This document shows, one piece after another, positions 22,615 to 32,833 of a DNA stretch of 64,000 nt. The DNA lies in assembly GCF_016808335.1 (NCBI RefSeq), contig NC_053150.1:29158030-29222029 (forward strand), read 5' to 3'. How positions within the stretch are numbered: position 1 is the stretch's first letter; the number at the start of each line of letters is the position of its first letter. This DNA comes from Panicum virgatum (Eukaryota > Streptophyta > Magnoliopsida > Poales > Poaceae). The translations under genes were made by a program, and so were the position numbers. Under the pieces are notes generated by a model. The model made no database searches. It saw only the letters and a program-made list of their open reading frames with translations, and had not been told where the DNA came from.

Positions 22615-24615
22615 TAGTTGGCGTTTCTTACGCTCAATAGAATATGGATTCCGCAAGTGCATAGAATCACCGCTGTAGCACTTCATCTTGGAGTATTCCA
22701 GGGTATCGTAATTTTCCTCAGGGAAGCACTATGGATAAAGAGTATCGGAGAATCGAATGACAAACTTTACTAGAGATATCAACCAACTAAAAGTGGGGGT
22801 GAGCCTGATATGATAAACATGATAATGGCCAACGATGACCGTCTGACACAGGACACTCTAACCCTTAGAGAGGTAAGCAACTAGGAGGACAACGAGCGAG
22901 AAAGACTCTTAAAACACTTCTAAACTATTGAGCTAGCCTCTCAAGACTAAACCTTGATTCTAACTAGTTATCGGGAACCTAGAGCTTACTTCGGCAGCTG
23001 GAAGAGGAAGGACTTCAGAAAGGGATGAGAGGGGAGTCCAACAGCAACCTGCAACTACTGCTATGAAAACACCCGAACGTGGTGGACTACGAGGGATGGA
23101 TAGGGCTGTCACCACCTGCCGCCTACCACAATGGTTCCTTGGGGTGGAATAGACTTTCTAGCTAACACTGATCCCAGACAACACGTCTGTAACAGCCCAG
23201 GGGAACAGTGTCGGGCCGGGTACTGTAGCAGACGGGGTTACTGTAGCTAGAGTACTGTAGCCGGATTGGGCCGGGCCTGATGGCGGTTACTGTGGCTCGA
23301 GCACTGTAGCACGTCGGGTACTGTAGCGTCGCGACACTGTTCATCCGCGGGAATTGTCCCATACCGAAAGTTGGTGGAGAACCAGACCAATTTAAATACC
23401 GAGCCCTGGGAAGCTAATTAATTCCGGATCGATCCTTTTGCGCGAAGCGAGGACGAAAGCGCAAGAGGATTAATTAGTAGGTGTGGTTTACTCAACGTGC
23501 AGAGTAAATCTTAGCCGTTATCCCGGGCCGGGTCGTTACAACGTCCGTACTCGGTGTTAGGATTTCTCTTGATGCGTTCAGGAGAAATCCCCCTCAACCT
23601 AGAGAATTAGCTTGAGTTACTCTAGTCCGGGCGAGAAAACCAGTAAGATAAGACCCCGATAAACAAGAAAGATACAAGCCTAAGCTAGAGGAATTACTTC
23701 CGCACAGAAGCAATATAACTTGGGAAGATGAACAAGTGCGGAAATTAAAGCTGACCCGAAAAGATAAAGAAGATAACTACTATTAATAAATGTCAAGGAA
23801 AAAGATACAAGAGCTATACCCGACTTCCGATGACGACTCCGGAATCCCGAGACAAGCTCGACTCGACTCTAACTCCCAGACTACCTAATCTACTCTAGAA
23901 ACTAAGAATGAGAGAAGAGAGCTCCTTTTGTGTGTCTCACAAGTGAGGATGGGGGGCCTATTTATACAAGCCAGGGGTCGGTATTTGGCCGAGGCGTCAG
24001 GTGTAAGCAAGAGGGTCGGTTGACGTAGCTTGCACGCGAAGTTGAGCATGAGATGCTACAAAGTGGGGCTGGCCGGCCTCCCCTAGGCTGGTCAGCCTGG
24101 GATTTCCTCCGTTTGCAACCGCCCTTCTCGTGGACGCTCCTGATCTCCTCCAGGCGTCGATTTGAAGCTAAAATTTGTAGGCCGGTCGGCCTGGGTTTGG
24201 CACATCTCGGCCTCCCATTTCACGGACATCTTGATCCAAGGGTGCATGAAGTCCATAGTGGTGCTCCGGGCCAAAAGATCTCGGTAAGTGTTGCAGATGG
24301 GTCATTCAATCCATATGCTAGACCTTTCGGTCCATTTGATCAAACCAAGTTGCAATCCAGGGGTTAGAGGTAATGTGAGCATGTCACTTCACTCCTGGAC
24401 CGAAGATGTGGCAGAATTAGTGGAGGTGCTAGGCCGGCCGGCTTGGGTTTTTCCCAGTTTCAGCTCATTTTTGGTATATTATCTCCTGAAAGCACAACTC
24501 ATCCAAAAGTTGTGGAACTTGTTAGAAATAAGTAAAATATGTATGGAACATGGTGTAAAGCTCATTTTATTCCCGAGAAGTTGACGGACAAAATGGGAAA
24601 TAATGGCCATCAACA
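22615..24615 (-). repeat. E4 Athila-type 3' LTR, minus strand, with nested small solo LTR
   Basis: Read on the minus strand, the LTR starts TGTTGATGGCC at 24615, directly after the PPT complement CCCCCAAGC (24616-24624). It ends near 22615, where TAGTTGGCGTTTCTTACG parallels the end of the E2 LTRs (their complement starts TGTTGGTATTTCTTAACG). The last bases have changed from CA to TA on the minus strand. Without the nested 353-bp LTR and its TSD it is about 1.64 kb. The left flank is the E1 antisense gene. The matching 5' LTR must lie right of 64000. No protein-coding sequence is recognised here. Confidence 0.78.
23188..23540 (+). mobile_element. Small solo LTR (353 bp) with TACTGTAGC repeats
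   Basis: Ends TGTAACAGCCC and GGGTCGTTACA (TG...CA with near inverted termini) are bracketed by the 5-bp TSD ACGTC at 23183-23187 and 23541-23545. The body holds about seven copies of a TACTGTAGC-like motif (23220-23345) and a TTTAAATA TATA-like box near 23391, which makes the plus orientation more likely. No internal region is present, so it is a solo LTR or a very short non-autonomous element. The parent family is not identified. Confidence 0.75.
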
Positions 24616-25386
24616 CCCCCAAGCTTAAACTTTTTCTCGTCCTCGAGCAAAGCTAAACCTGAGGCTCGGTGGATCAGGAGGTGCATCTGTGCTCATACCT
24701 TGCAGAAACCTTATGCACATCATATTACTCTAACCCATATATACTTTGAATAAGTTGGCTCATACCTTGGTTTCTGTTAGATGGTGCTTATTGGCATTTC
24801 ATCCCTCGTCTTGGGTGGTTGAGAGATTGAATAACCTTTACCGAAATATTTCCTGCTTCCTGTTTAGGTTCCTATCTCAGAATATTTTGCAGGTTTTCAA
24901 AAAGTGGTTCAAGATTCCCCGATGGCACTCTCAAGTCACCCAAGGTGTATGATCCTCACCATGGTCAGAAATTTTTGACCATCTTCCTCCTAGTATAAGG
25001 CTGAAATATGGAGTTTTGGGTAGGAAGAGTGTAGCATACCTTGGTTACCTGTGTTGCCGAGCTGAAGAGTGGTTCGCAAAAGGTTGGTACTCGATTAAAT
25101 CTCGATCTTATGGAAGGTGAAGTGTTCAGGGGAGAGGGAGCAAATGGACACAGACTTAGAAAATTTTTGGTCTTTTTATTTGAGCTCCTTATTTCAACTC
25201 TCTTGAGTGGAGGTATGGGTCTTTTTTTTGCTTCTTCTCCAGTTTTTTTTAAGAAGATGACCCATACTCCATGAGGATAGAGTTTTCGGAAGGGAGCATT
25301 GCTTGGATAGACCATTCAAGATGGATAGGTTCACTATGGAGATTTTGGGTTTTGTTGTGAGGGAATTGTCTGGCGAAGGTGGATAT
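24616..25386 (-). other. E4 internal region next to its 3' LTR
   Basis: This begins with the PPT complement and a GAGGACGAG-rich stretch like the pre-PPT region of Athila-type elements (compare CTCGACGACGAGCAAAGG at 61511 in E2). The rest is AT-rich untranslated sequence. It ends at the TSD GATAT (25382-25386) of E2 and resumes at 62773. I see no gene in it. Confidence 0.7.
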
Positions 25387-26592
25387 TGTTGACGGCCCTT
25401 AAGTCAGAAATAAAGCCATCAACTCCTGCATCTTTTCATAACTTTCAAACACCAAAAGTAGTTATAGGGCTTATTTCTAATCATTTCCATGAGTTTCGGT
25501 GATTCTTGGATTGCAGGCACCCATACCCGGAATAGAGCAAAAACAGACGAAAGACGCAACACAAATGCATAGAACATCCGACACTGCGTCATACCAACAA
25601 AGAGGGCCCACAAACCAGACCAAACCGACCAACCCAGCCCCGGCACTGACCAATCTGACATCAGGACCCACCAAGGAGAGACCTAGACGAAGGCGGTGGC
25701 CAGAGGCGGCCATAGGGGTTCGGCTGACCCCACATGGCAGAGGCTCAGGTTGAGTTTTGGTGGGAACGTCGTTCTTATCCTCTAGAAGGCAGTTGTCAAT
25801 GTTCCCATATCTGTTGATGGCGGGAACCGACCTTTGGAGCTATAAAAGGATCCCCCACACACCCTCCCAAGGCATCACCATTCACCATTCCATTCACTTG
25901 TTGAAGAAGTAGTAGTAGGTCTCCACTTGTATCATTAGAGTAGAGGGAGTGTGCGAGGAGAAGGATCGGAGAAGAGCCGGACGTGTACGAATCACTTGAG
26001 TAAGTATCCAGAGTTCATCTTCTATTAAGTTCTTGGTTTAGTATTCTTAATTTATTCATTTGTTCATGGGTTCATCATCCGTTCTCATAATGGTTGCTCT
26101 AGTAGAGGGCCCCTAATAAAGACGGGCAACCTTGCGAAACGCTAGAGTAAGTAGTCGAAGGCTTAAGCGTGGTGCTTAGGTCCTAGATTGCCTTTGTTTG
26201 CCTCGTGCTCCACAGTATTGCGGGGTAGACCGCAGGTGGTGACAGTCCTATCGGTCCGCTACGAAGCTGCTTCGTGGTTAGTGCACTCCCCTTGTCCGAG
26301 TACGGCGTAGAGCCAGAAGCCGGAGGTCCCTAACAGTATCTGGGTCAGACTGGTGCCCGAAGTAAACAAGTGACGAGCCTAAGTTTACATTGCCTTGACC
26401 TTTTACCTTAGATAAACCACACTACCCAAAGCTCGCCTACCTCTTCCTCTCCTGGGTTGAACTAGCTAGAAGGTCGTTACACATCCATTTCATGTGAAAT
26501 CTCGATACCCTGAATACTCTCCGAGTGAAGTGCTACAATGGTATCTTCCGTGCGCTTGCGGATTACTCTGTGAACGTTAAGAAATACCAACA
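25387..26592 (+). repeat. E2 5' LTR
   Basis: 1,206 bp, TGTTGACGG to ACCAACA. A TATA box TATAAAAG at 25841-25848 follows the GC-rich upstream half and marks the probable transcription start region. Compared with the 3' LTR it lacks about 31 bp after GCCGGACGTGT (25977-25987), where the 3' copy keeps GTCGGCCTCTCTTCGTC and more. It also has a short extra CCATTCACCATT repeat near 25878. A GGGGTTCGGCTGACCCC palindrome-like motif is at 25716-25732. Confidence 0.9.
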
Positions 26593-26600
26593 AGCATTTT

Positions 26601-26618
26601 TGGCACCGTTGCCGGGGA
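26601..26618 (+). promoter_or_regulatory. E2 primer-binding site, tRNA-Asp type
   Basis: TGGCACCGTTGCCGGGGA begins eight bases after the LTR end. It is close to the TGGCGCCGTTGCCGGGGA primer site typical of Athila-lineage elements. Confidence 0.8.
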
Positions 26619-26698
26619 ATGGTTGCTGTAGTTATCTTCGAACCAAGTTTGCCCATGTATCTTTTGTTTTACCTTTTCTTTTATCCTTTTCTTTTATC

Positions 26699-27750
26699 AT
26701 GGAAAACCTTTCTATCCAAAACCTTTCTATTCCCAAGGGCGAGTTCGTAGAGCCACCACAATCGTCGAAGCCAATCACAACTTCCAGCTTTGAACTCCGC
26801 CCTGGCTTTATAACCAGCTTTGAACTCCGCCCTGGCTTTATAACCATGGTTCGGGAACAAACCTTCTCAGGACATGATAACAAAAATCCCTACCACCACC
26901 TACGAGAGTTCGAGCAGTTGTGCTCATGCCTGTCAATCGCAGGCATGGCACAAGAAACACTTCGGTGGAAGTTGTTTCCCTTCTCTCTCAGTGAGAGGGC
27001 GAGGCAATGGTATGCCCACAATGTAGGAAAGGTAAACAGAGAATGGGAAGAACTACAGGATAGATTCTGTCTAGCATTCTTTCCCATTTCTCGCATTGCT
27101 TCCCTACGAAAAGAAATCCTCGACTTTCGTCAGGATGAGAAGGAATCCTTAGGTGCAGCCTGGGCCAGGTTTTCACAACTTACGCATGCCGGCCCAGACT
27201 TGTCTATCCCCGACCACGTGTTGCTTCAACACTTCTGGTTAGGGTTAGCAAGGAATCTGCCCTGAAGCTTGACATCTCTGCCGGAGGGTCGTTCACCCAT
27301 AAAACCACAGCCGAAGGGGAAGCCCTCCTGGATCGTATCCTATAGAACACATCCTTCACAGAAACCGTTCCGGCAGTGGAATCCTCAAGCCATGAGGAAG
27401 TTCTGTTGGTTGATTCTACAAAACCACCACCAAATCCCATAGAACCAACCACCGAATATTCCACCGAGCCAGAAACAATGGAGGAAGAAGAAACTCAACC
27501 TCTAGAGTTTCCTTTCAACATCGAGGAGGACATTTTTCAAAATTATGGAAACACCTCAATGTATCCACGTGAAAAGAGACCTCTAGGTCCTAGGGACCCA
27601 GTAACCCCTCTAAACAAAGCTTCCTTACAAGAAGCCGTTAAGGGGGTAACAGCTGTCATGAACAGTGAATGGGTACACAAAGGGGAGATGTCAACCGAAG
27701 CAATTCGATTACAAACCCCCTTATATACCCTTCCTTGTTTCATTCAATGA
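26699..27750 (+). pseudogene. E2 Athila-type gag, frameshifted
   Basis: The frame starts at ATG 26699 (MENLSIQNLSIPKGEF). The capsid core has the family signature FSGHDNKNPYHHLREFEQLC, then WKLFPFSLSERARQWY and the DRFCLAFFP helix. It packages element RNA into particles. A perfect 30-bp direct duplication at about 26784-26843 repeats the FELRPGFIT segment. The frame is lost near 27250 (...GLARNLP stop) and resumes shifted, with one more stop near 27343. It then continues as an acidic Pro/Glu-rich stretch to 27750. No zinc knuckle is visible, as is common in Athila Gag. Confidence 0.82.
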
Positions 27751-28473
27751 ACTGCTGTCTCATCTCATTACAGCCCCACAGTCGGAGCAAACATCATGTC
27801 TGCATCCTTTGCGCTTAGCCACCTTAGCGACAACCCATTGCACCGACCTCGAGATCCCTCTAGAGTGGACCTCGCTCCACCATGGAAGGGATTGGAATCT
27901 TGCATGACGTAGCTGTTTGGTACGATAAGACCGAGCTTGCCCTAGACTTTCATATTTTCGAAGTCCAAGACTTCGATGTTTTGATCGGGCATCCCGTCGA
28001 GAAGATGTTCCAAAACATTTCTCCTTTAGGAACACTTGACATAACTCTTGGGGGTAAAGACATCAGCTTGCCAATTCTTCGGTCAAAGGATTCCATGATT
28101 GAACCTACACCCCAAGAAGAAATAGTTGACGAGGTTGAAGCCATCCTTCCTGTAGAAACTCCTGAATCTTCCTTAGAAAACAATGCCGACCTCTTTACTG
28201 AAGAAGAGGACAATCAGGATGAAACATTTGAGATAGCCACTCATGAACAACCGCCTCATTCACCCATAGAACTAAAACCTCTTCCTTCTGGACTCCGCTA
28301 TGCTTTTCTAAATGATAACACTGAAACCCATGTCATCATTAGCAACAAGCTATCTGACGAGGAAACAACAAAATTAATTGCTGTTCTGGAAAAGCATAGG
28401 GCCGTGTTCGGCTACTCACTCCAAGACCTTAAGGGAATCAGCCCTACCCTTTGCACGCATCGTATTCCGATAG
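27751..28473 (+). pseudogene. E2 protease C-terminus and linker to RT, cut by E3
   Basis: In the frame open from about 27882, FEVQDFDVLIGHPVEKMF marks the distal half of the retropepsin. An acidic linker follows (EEEDNQDETFEI), then the pre-RT segment ending LKGISPTLCTHRIPI. The N-terminal protease part with the catalytic Asp is not found; 27751-27880 carries related sequence in a shifted frame, so a deletion or frameshift removed it. E3 inserts at 28474, and the RT resumes at about 56144 with SREPQRR. A few residues expected between are missing. Confidence 0.75.
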
Positions 28474-29714
28474 TGTTATCGCCATAAATTAATGGGATTA
28501 ATTTATGGGCCGAAAGCAAGATGGGCTTAAAGCAGAAGACTAAGAAGACTTGTAAATCGGCTCCTGCGTGAGCATCTGGGCCACATGGCCATGTATCCTT
28601 AGATTTAGTTTAAGATTAGAGATAGAGTCCGATCGCGACAAGATTAGTTTAGATTGTTTCCCAAGTCTCCGGACTATAAATATGTATCCTTTGTTATTCG
28701 TAAAGGAGAGCGTCATCACGTCTCGCAAACAACAACTCTCGGCGCATCGCCACCCCTAATCCTAGGGTTTCATCCAAGTAAGTGCCATGCTGCCCTGATC
28801 GCTTCTTGCGATCAGGGCAGTATTGTTCTTGCTTTTACCTTAGTATTACTCGTACTGAAGCATTTTTGATGGCGAGTAGTACTAGTTATCCTGATGTTCG
28901 TAGCATGGCTTTTAGTAGATCTGTTGTGCTTTGTTGTTTATCATCTACGAATATCATGTTGTCTCTGTGCAGTCACGTTTCAATCTCATGCTAGTTCTTG
29001 TCGCATAGAATTAGTTGCACAGAGGCAACACCCTGCTTCTTTTATGTCTAGTAGATCTGATCTGTTATGGTTTGCTCTTATCTTAAGAGTTGGCGTAATA
29101 TCTGCTAGGTTAGGCCTTGCAAACGGATTGGATGATCCGGTCGTGTAATAGATGCTTTATCTTAGTCTTGATAGGGATTGTTTCGGGAATCGGCTCTTGC
29201 TAGTTCTTAGGCCTCTGTTTTGGGTTGTGGTTTAGTTGTCTGTTATGTTCATTAGGCCTAGTCGCGTGTAGGATGTTCCGATCTAGCAGTGAAGCTGTTA
29301 CCATCGTGGATTAGATTAATTAGATTTAATTGAAGCATTTTTTATAGTTATTTGCTTTATTCATCAATATCCGGATAGACACAGATCCAATCTGACACCG
29401 GGACTCGATCGGCTCTTTAAAGCCGATGCAAGAGTCGTCCCGGGGAGCCGACCACGGCTCGGACTTACATTTACACGTGTCTTTGTATGCAGGAAACTAT
29501 TTGGAGCACGTTCGCACCCTCCTGATCGGGTATAGGTCAGGTGGCACGCCCGGCTTTCCATACATTCTCCGGGCGCGTAACGGAATTGCGGGCCATCGAC
29601 GAGGGAGCAGTGCCTGCCAGCGCTCCGGCGACCTCCCGGCTGTTCGTGTTGCCTATCGCTGCTCGCCGGTGGGTTTCGACCGACAACAGATAGATCCTAC
29701 AAAAACACCTTCCA
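28474..29714 (+). repeat. E3 5' LTR
   Basis: It starts TGTTATCGCCATAAATTAA and ends AACACCTTCCA. A TATA box TATAAATA is at 28675-28682. About 100 bp downstream is a donor-like CAAGTAAGT, followed at once by a perfect 13-bp-arm hairpin (28790-28820). Open frames in the LTR (28654-29148) repeat in the 3' LTR and look non-coding. Confidence 0.9.
28790..28820 (+). other. Perfect 13-bp hairpin in E3 LTR leader
   Basis: Arms CTGCCCTGATCGC and GCGATCAGGGCAG enclose the loop TTCTT. An identical copy is at 55227-55257 in the 3' LTR. It lies downstream of the TATA box, so it would be in the RNA leader, next to a splice-donor-like CAAGTAAGT. RNA packaging, splicing control or translation control are possible roles; none is shown. 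Confidence 0.75.
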
Positions 29715-29729
29715 GAGTTCACTGCAACG

Positions 29730-32123
29730 ATGACTGGAGCTTAAGATCAAGAACCCGCTCCCAAGCCCGTCACGTATGAAGAGCTCCCTCCTGAACACAA
29801 GAAGAAGTATGATGAGATCAAAGCTCTGCTGGAAGCCGATCTCATCGGCTCTTTTGAGAAGACCCACAACCATGGCATCAGGTGGAAGGGGTTCTCACCA
29901 GAAGGCGCTCTTGATAATGTAGATCTGTCTGTACCATCTGAAGAGCGCACTAGAGCCCTGCGTCAGGAGATGAACTACATGGTGGCCCATGCGCTTCATC
30001 GGCACTCTCAGAGCCTGATGAACGAACTCGAGCGCATGGCGCATCGCGTCATCCAGGAGATAATCAAGAACCAGTACTCTCCATCGGGGCCAACCCTGGG
30101 GAGTCACACAGAGGAAGCTGCATTGCATTCTAGACCGGTATTGCCGTTCTCATTTGCAGCTCTAAGACCACAAAATTCGCCGATCTACGTCGTCCACAAG
30201 ATCGGCGGTGATCCTGGAGAAGGCCAGTTCCTCACCGAGCCACCCAGGGAGATTCCACACAGCTACACGTGCGCTTACATCCCTGATAGCGTCAATCCAA
30301 CACGCTCGGTGCAGATGGTAAACCCAGGAGCTTCTGGAGCAGACTCGGAGAAACAAGCGTGGCTGGCAAAGTACGCTACTGGGCCGAGTGCTGAGCCATC
30401 GGCCCCAGGAGTTCTTAGTGTGGAGCAGGTCAGTGCAATACTGAGAGACCAGTTCGGCATCCTGCCCAAGAGGAAAGCGATCGGCTATTCCAAGCCGTAT
30501 CCAAGTGACTATGACTTGATCCCACTACCACCCAAGTATCGGCTTCCTGAGTTCACCAAGTTCAACGGGTCAGAAGGAGCTAGCTCCATTGAGCACGTGA
30601 GCCGATACTTGACGCAGCTTGGGATGATCTCAGTGTCGGATCCGTTGAGGGTCCGGTTCTTCGGCCAATCTCTTATAGGCCCGGCTTTTGGATGGTATGC
30701 ATCGCTGGCTCCGGATTCAATTCGAACTTGGAGGCAGCTTGAAGATCAATTTCATACCCAGTACCACTCGGAGGCTGCTGAAGCTGGAATTACCGACCTC
30801 GCCCAAGTCAGGCAGAAGTGAGGAGAGACTGTGTCGGAATACATACAGCGCTTCAGGGAGGTCAAGAACCGATGCTACTCGTCGCGCATCACAGAGAAGG
30901 AGGTAGTCGATCTGGCTGTCCTGGGACTCGCTAAGCCGATCAAGGATGCGGCTTTTCAGTTGGAGTTCACATCTTTGGCGCACCTTGTGCAAAAGCTTAC
31001 AGCATACGAACATTACCATCCTGAGCTGTACCAGGACAAGTTCAAGCACCATGTAAACATGGCACAGGAGGAAGAATCTGATGACTCTGGCGAGGAGCAA
31101 GAAGTAGCCGTGGCAGAGTGGACCCGGGGGGCAAACCCTGTCCCGTGCAAGTGGGTCAAACAACAGGGACTTGTGAAGGGCTTCGACTTCGACGTAACCA
31201 AGGCGGAGAAGATATTTGATCTACTCCTCAAAGAAAAACAGCTGAAGCTTCCAGAGAATCACAAGTTACCAACAGCACAAGAGCTGCAGGGAAGACTGTA
31301 CTGCAAATGGCACCACTCGTTCACTCATTCCACGGGTGAATGCAAGGAGCTACATTGTCAGATTCAATCGGCTATCGAGCAAGGCCGATTAATCCTGGCT
31401 CAACACACGATGAAGGTTGACACCAAGCCCTTCCCGCAAGCTAACGTGGTGGAGCTGTCAGATTTCGGATTCAAGGGCCAGGATTTGGCGTTCCAGGTTA
31501 ACATGGTGGGACCCTTGCGCCGCCATGACAAGCAGAGGAAAGAGGCCGCTTCTGGCAAACGGCCCCAGGATGAAGACAAGCTAGGCCAGCAACATGTCAC
31601 TGAAGAACAAGTGCGTCACATCTGTAATCAGCTTCCAGCTTCTAATCGGCTTCTGGAAAAATACCAGTACCAGTACAAGTTGCGCCGCCGATACGAATCG
31701 GAAGAAGACGAGTACGAGCACCGCTCAGGAAGGACACTGGGGAGACGCCAGGCTATACGCGACCACTGGCATTGCCCGTTCTTTAGGTACTGTTGGAACT
31801 CCGGCATGAGCCGATTGCCTACCATAGATGATTGCTTGGAGTGCAGGCCTCGAGGACACCAGCAGGATGAGACATCAGTGTTCCGGCGCTTAGGGCCCGG
31901 AACACGTCATGATGACCGTATGAAGAGGCCAACTAGGGGCGATTCCGAGCAAGAAGAAGAAGAAGACAGGTACCATCGCCCACAGTGGTGTCCTGACGGG
32001 CTTAATCGGTCGCAGAAGCGCAGAGTGCAGCGCTTGCGTAATCTGGAAGAGGCAGAAGCAAAGTACCTCGACGTGCTAAGGAAGGCGCGTCCGGATCTCG
32101 CGAAGCAAGTTAGGCGACCGTGA
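29730..32123 (+). pseudogene. E3 gag with premature stops
   Basis: The frame starts ATG at 29730 (MTGA) but the fifth codon is TAA. It continues open through the N-terminal Gag region (YEELPPEHKKKYDEIKALL, then RWKGFSPEGAL). The retrotransposon-gag capsid domain runs from about 30500 (YRLPEFTKFNGSEG to WRQLEDQFHTQYH). A TGA lies at about 30819 in QK-stop-GETVSEYIQRF. The frame then continues through a C-terminal capsid part and a CX2-H/C-rich zinc-binding-like stretch (YCKWHHSFTHSTGECKEL), then a charged tail ending at TGA 32121. Two of the three stops look like CGA-to-TGA changes. Length is about 798 codons. Gag assembles the particle; this copy cannot make it. Confidence 0.8.
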
Positions 32124-32833
32124 AGAGAGGAAAGGCGCCCTCCCAGAAAAGAGTGGTGCCCCAAGCAGACAAAAGCCGATGAGAAGCCATCGGCTGATGT
32201 GAACATGGTGTTCGTGCTCCCGTCGGAATTTCGGGCACCCCAACCGGAAGAATCGGCCATCGCACAGCTGGATCTGGGCCCACGGCCGATCATCTTCGAG
32301 AAGCCCAAGGAGAAGAGCTACAAACACCTAAAGGGATTGTATCTCAAGGGCTTCATCAATGGCAAGCCTGAGAACAGGATGTTGGTCGACATTGGTGCCG
32401 CAGTCAACCTGATGCCATACTCTGTGCTGCGCCGACTGGGTCATTCTTCTGCCAATTTGATCAAGACCAATGTGATGCTTAATGACTTCAATGGACAGCC
32501 ATCAGAGGCGATGGGGGTCCTAAACATGGAGCTGAAAGTGGGTCGCAAGACTGTGCCAACATCGTTCTTCATCGTCAATAGCAAGAGTACATACACAGTA
32601 CTGCTTGGGAGGGACTGGATTCATGCCAACTGCTGTATCCCTTCCACAATGCATCAGTATCTGGTCCAATGGGATGGCGATGAAGTAGAAGTGGTCCATG
32701 CAGACGATTCCAGCGAAGTCTCGCTTGCAGATATGAATGCCTGGGATGCAGATGGACAAGAGCCCATCTCAGGGATTGCCCTGGAAGACTGTGATCGGAT
32801 CGTGGCGACAAAAAACGGACTGAGGCTGGTCTT
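32124..32833 (+). pseudogene. E3 retropepsin domain, cut by E5
   Basis: Open from about 32199. The protease active-site motif reads VDIGAAVNLMPYSVLRRLG (the usual Asp-Thr/Ser-Gly changed to Asp-Ile-Gly, as in this lineage). The distal VLLGRDWIHANCCIPS motif is near 32605. A linker follows to KNGLRLVF, where E5 inserts at 32834. The frame resumes after the second TSD copy at 43503, with a TAG soon after. It would process the Gag-Pol precursor. Confidence 0.78.

Noticed and set aside
24965..25315. 116-codon minus-strand ORF in the E4 UTR
   Set aside because: No recognisable motif and AT-rich, sits in the pre-LTR untranslated region.
28654..29148. Small ORFs in the E3 LTRs (also 55091-55585)
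   Set aside because: Repeated because LTRs are duplicated; no coding signature and they overlap one another.
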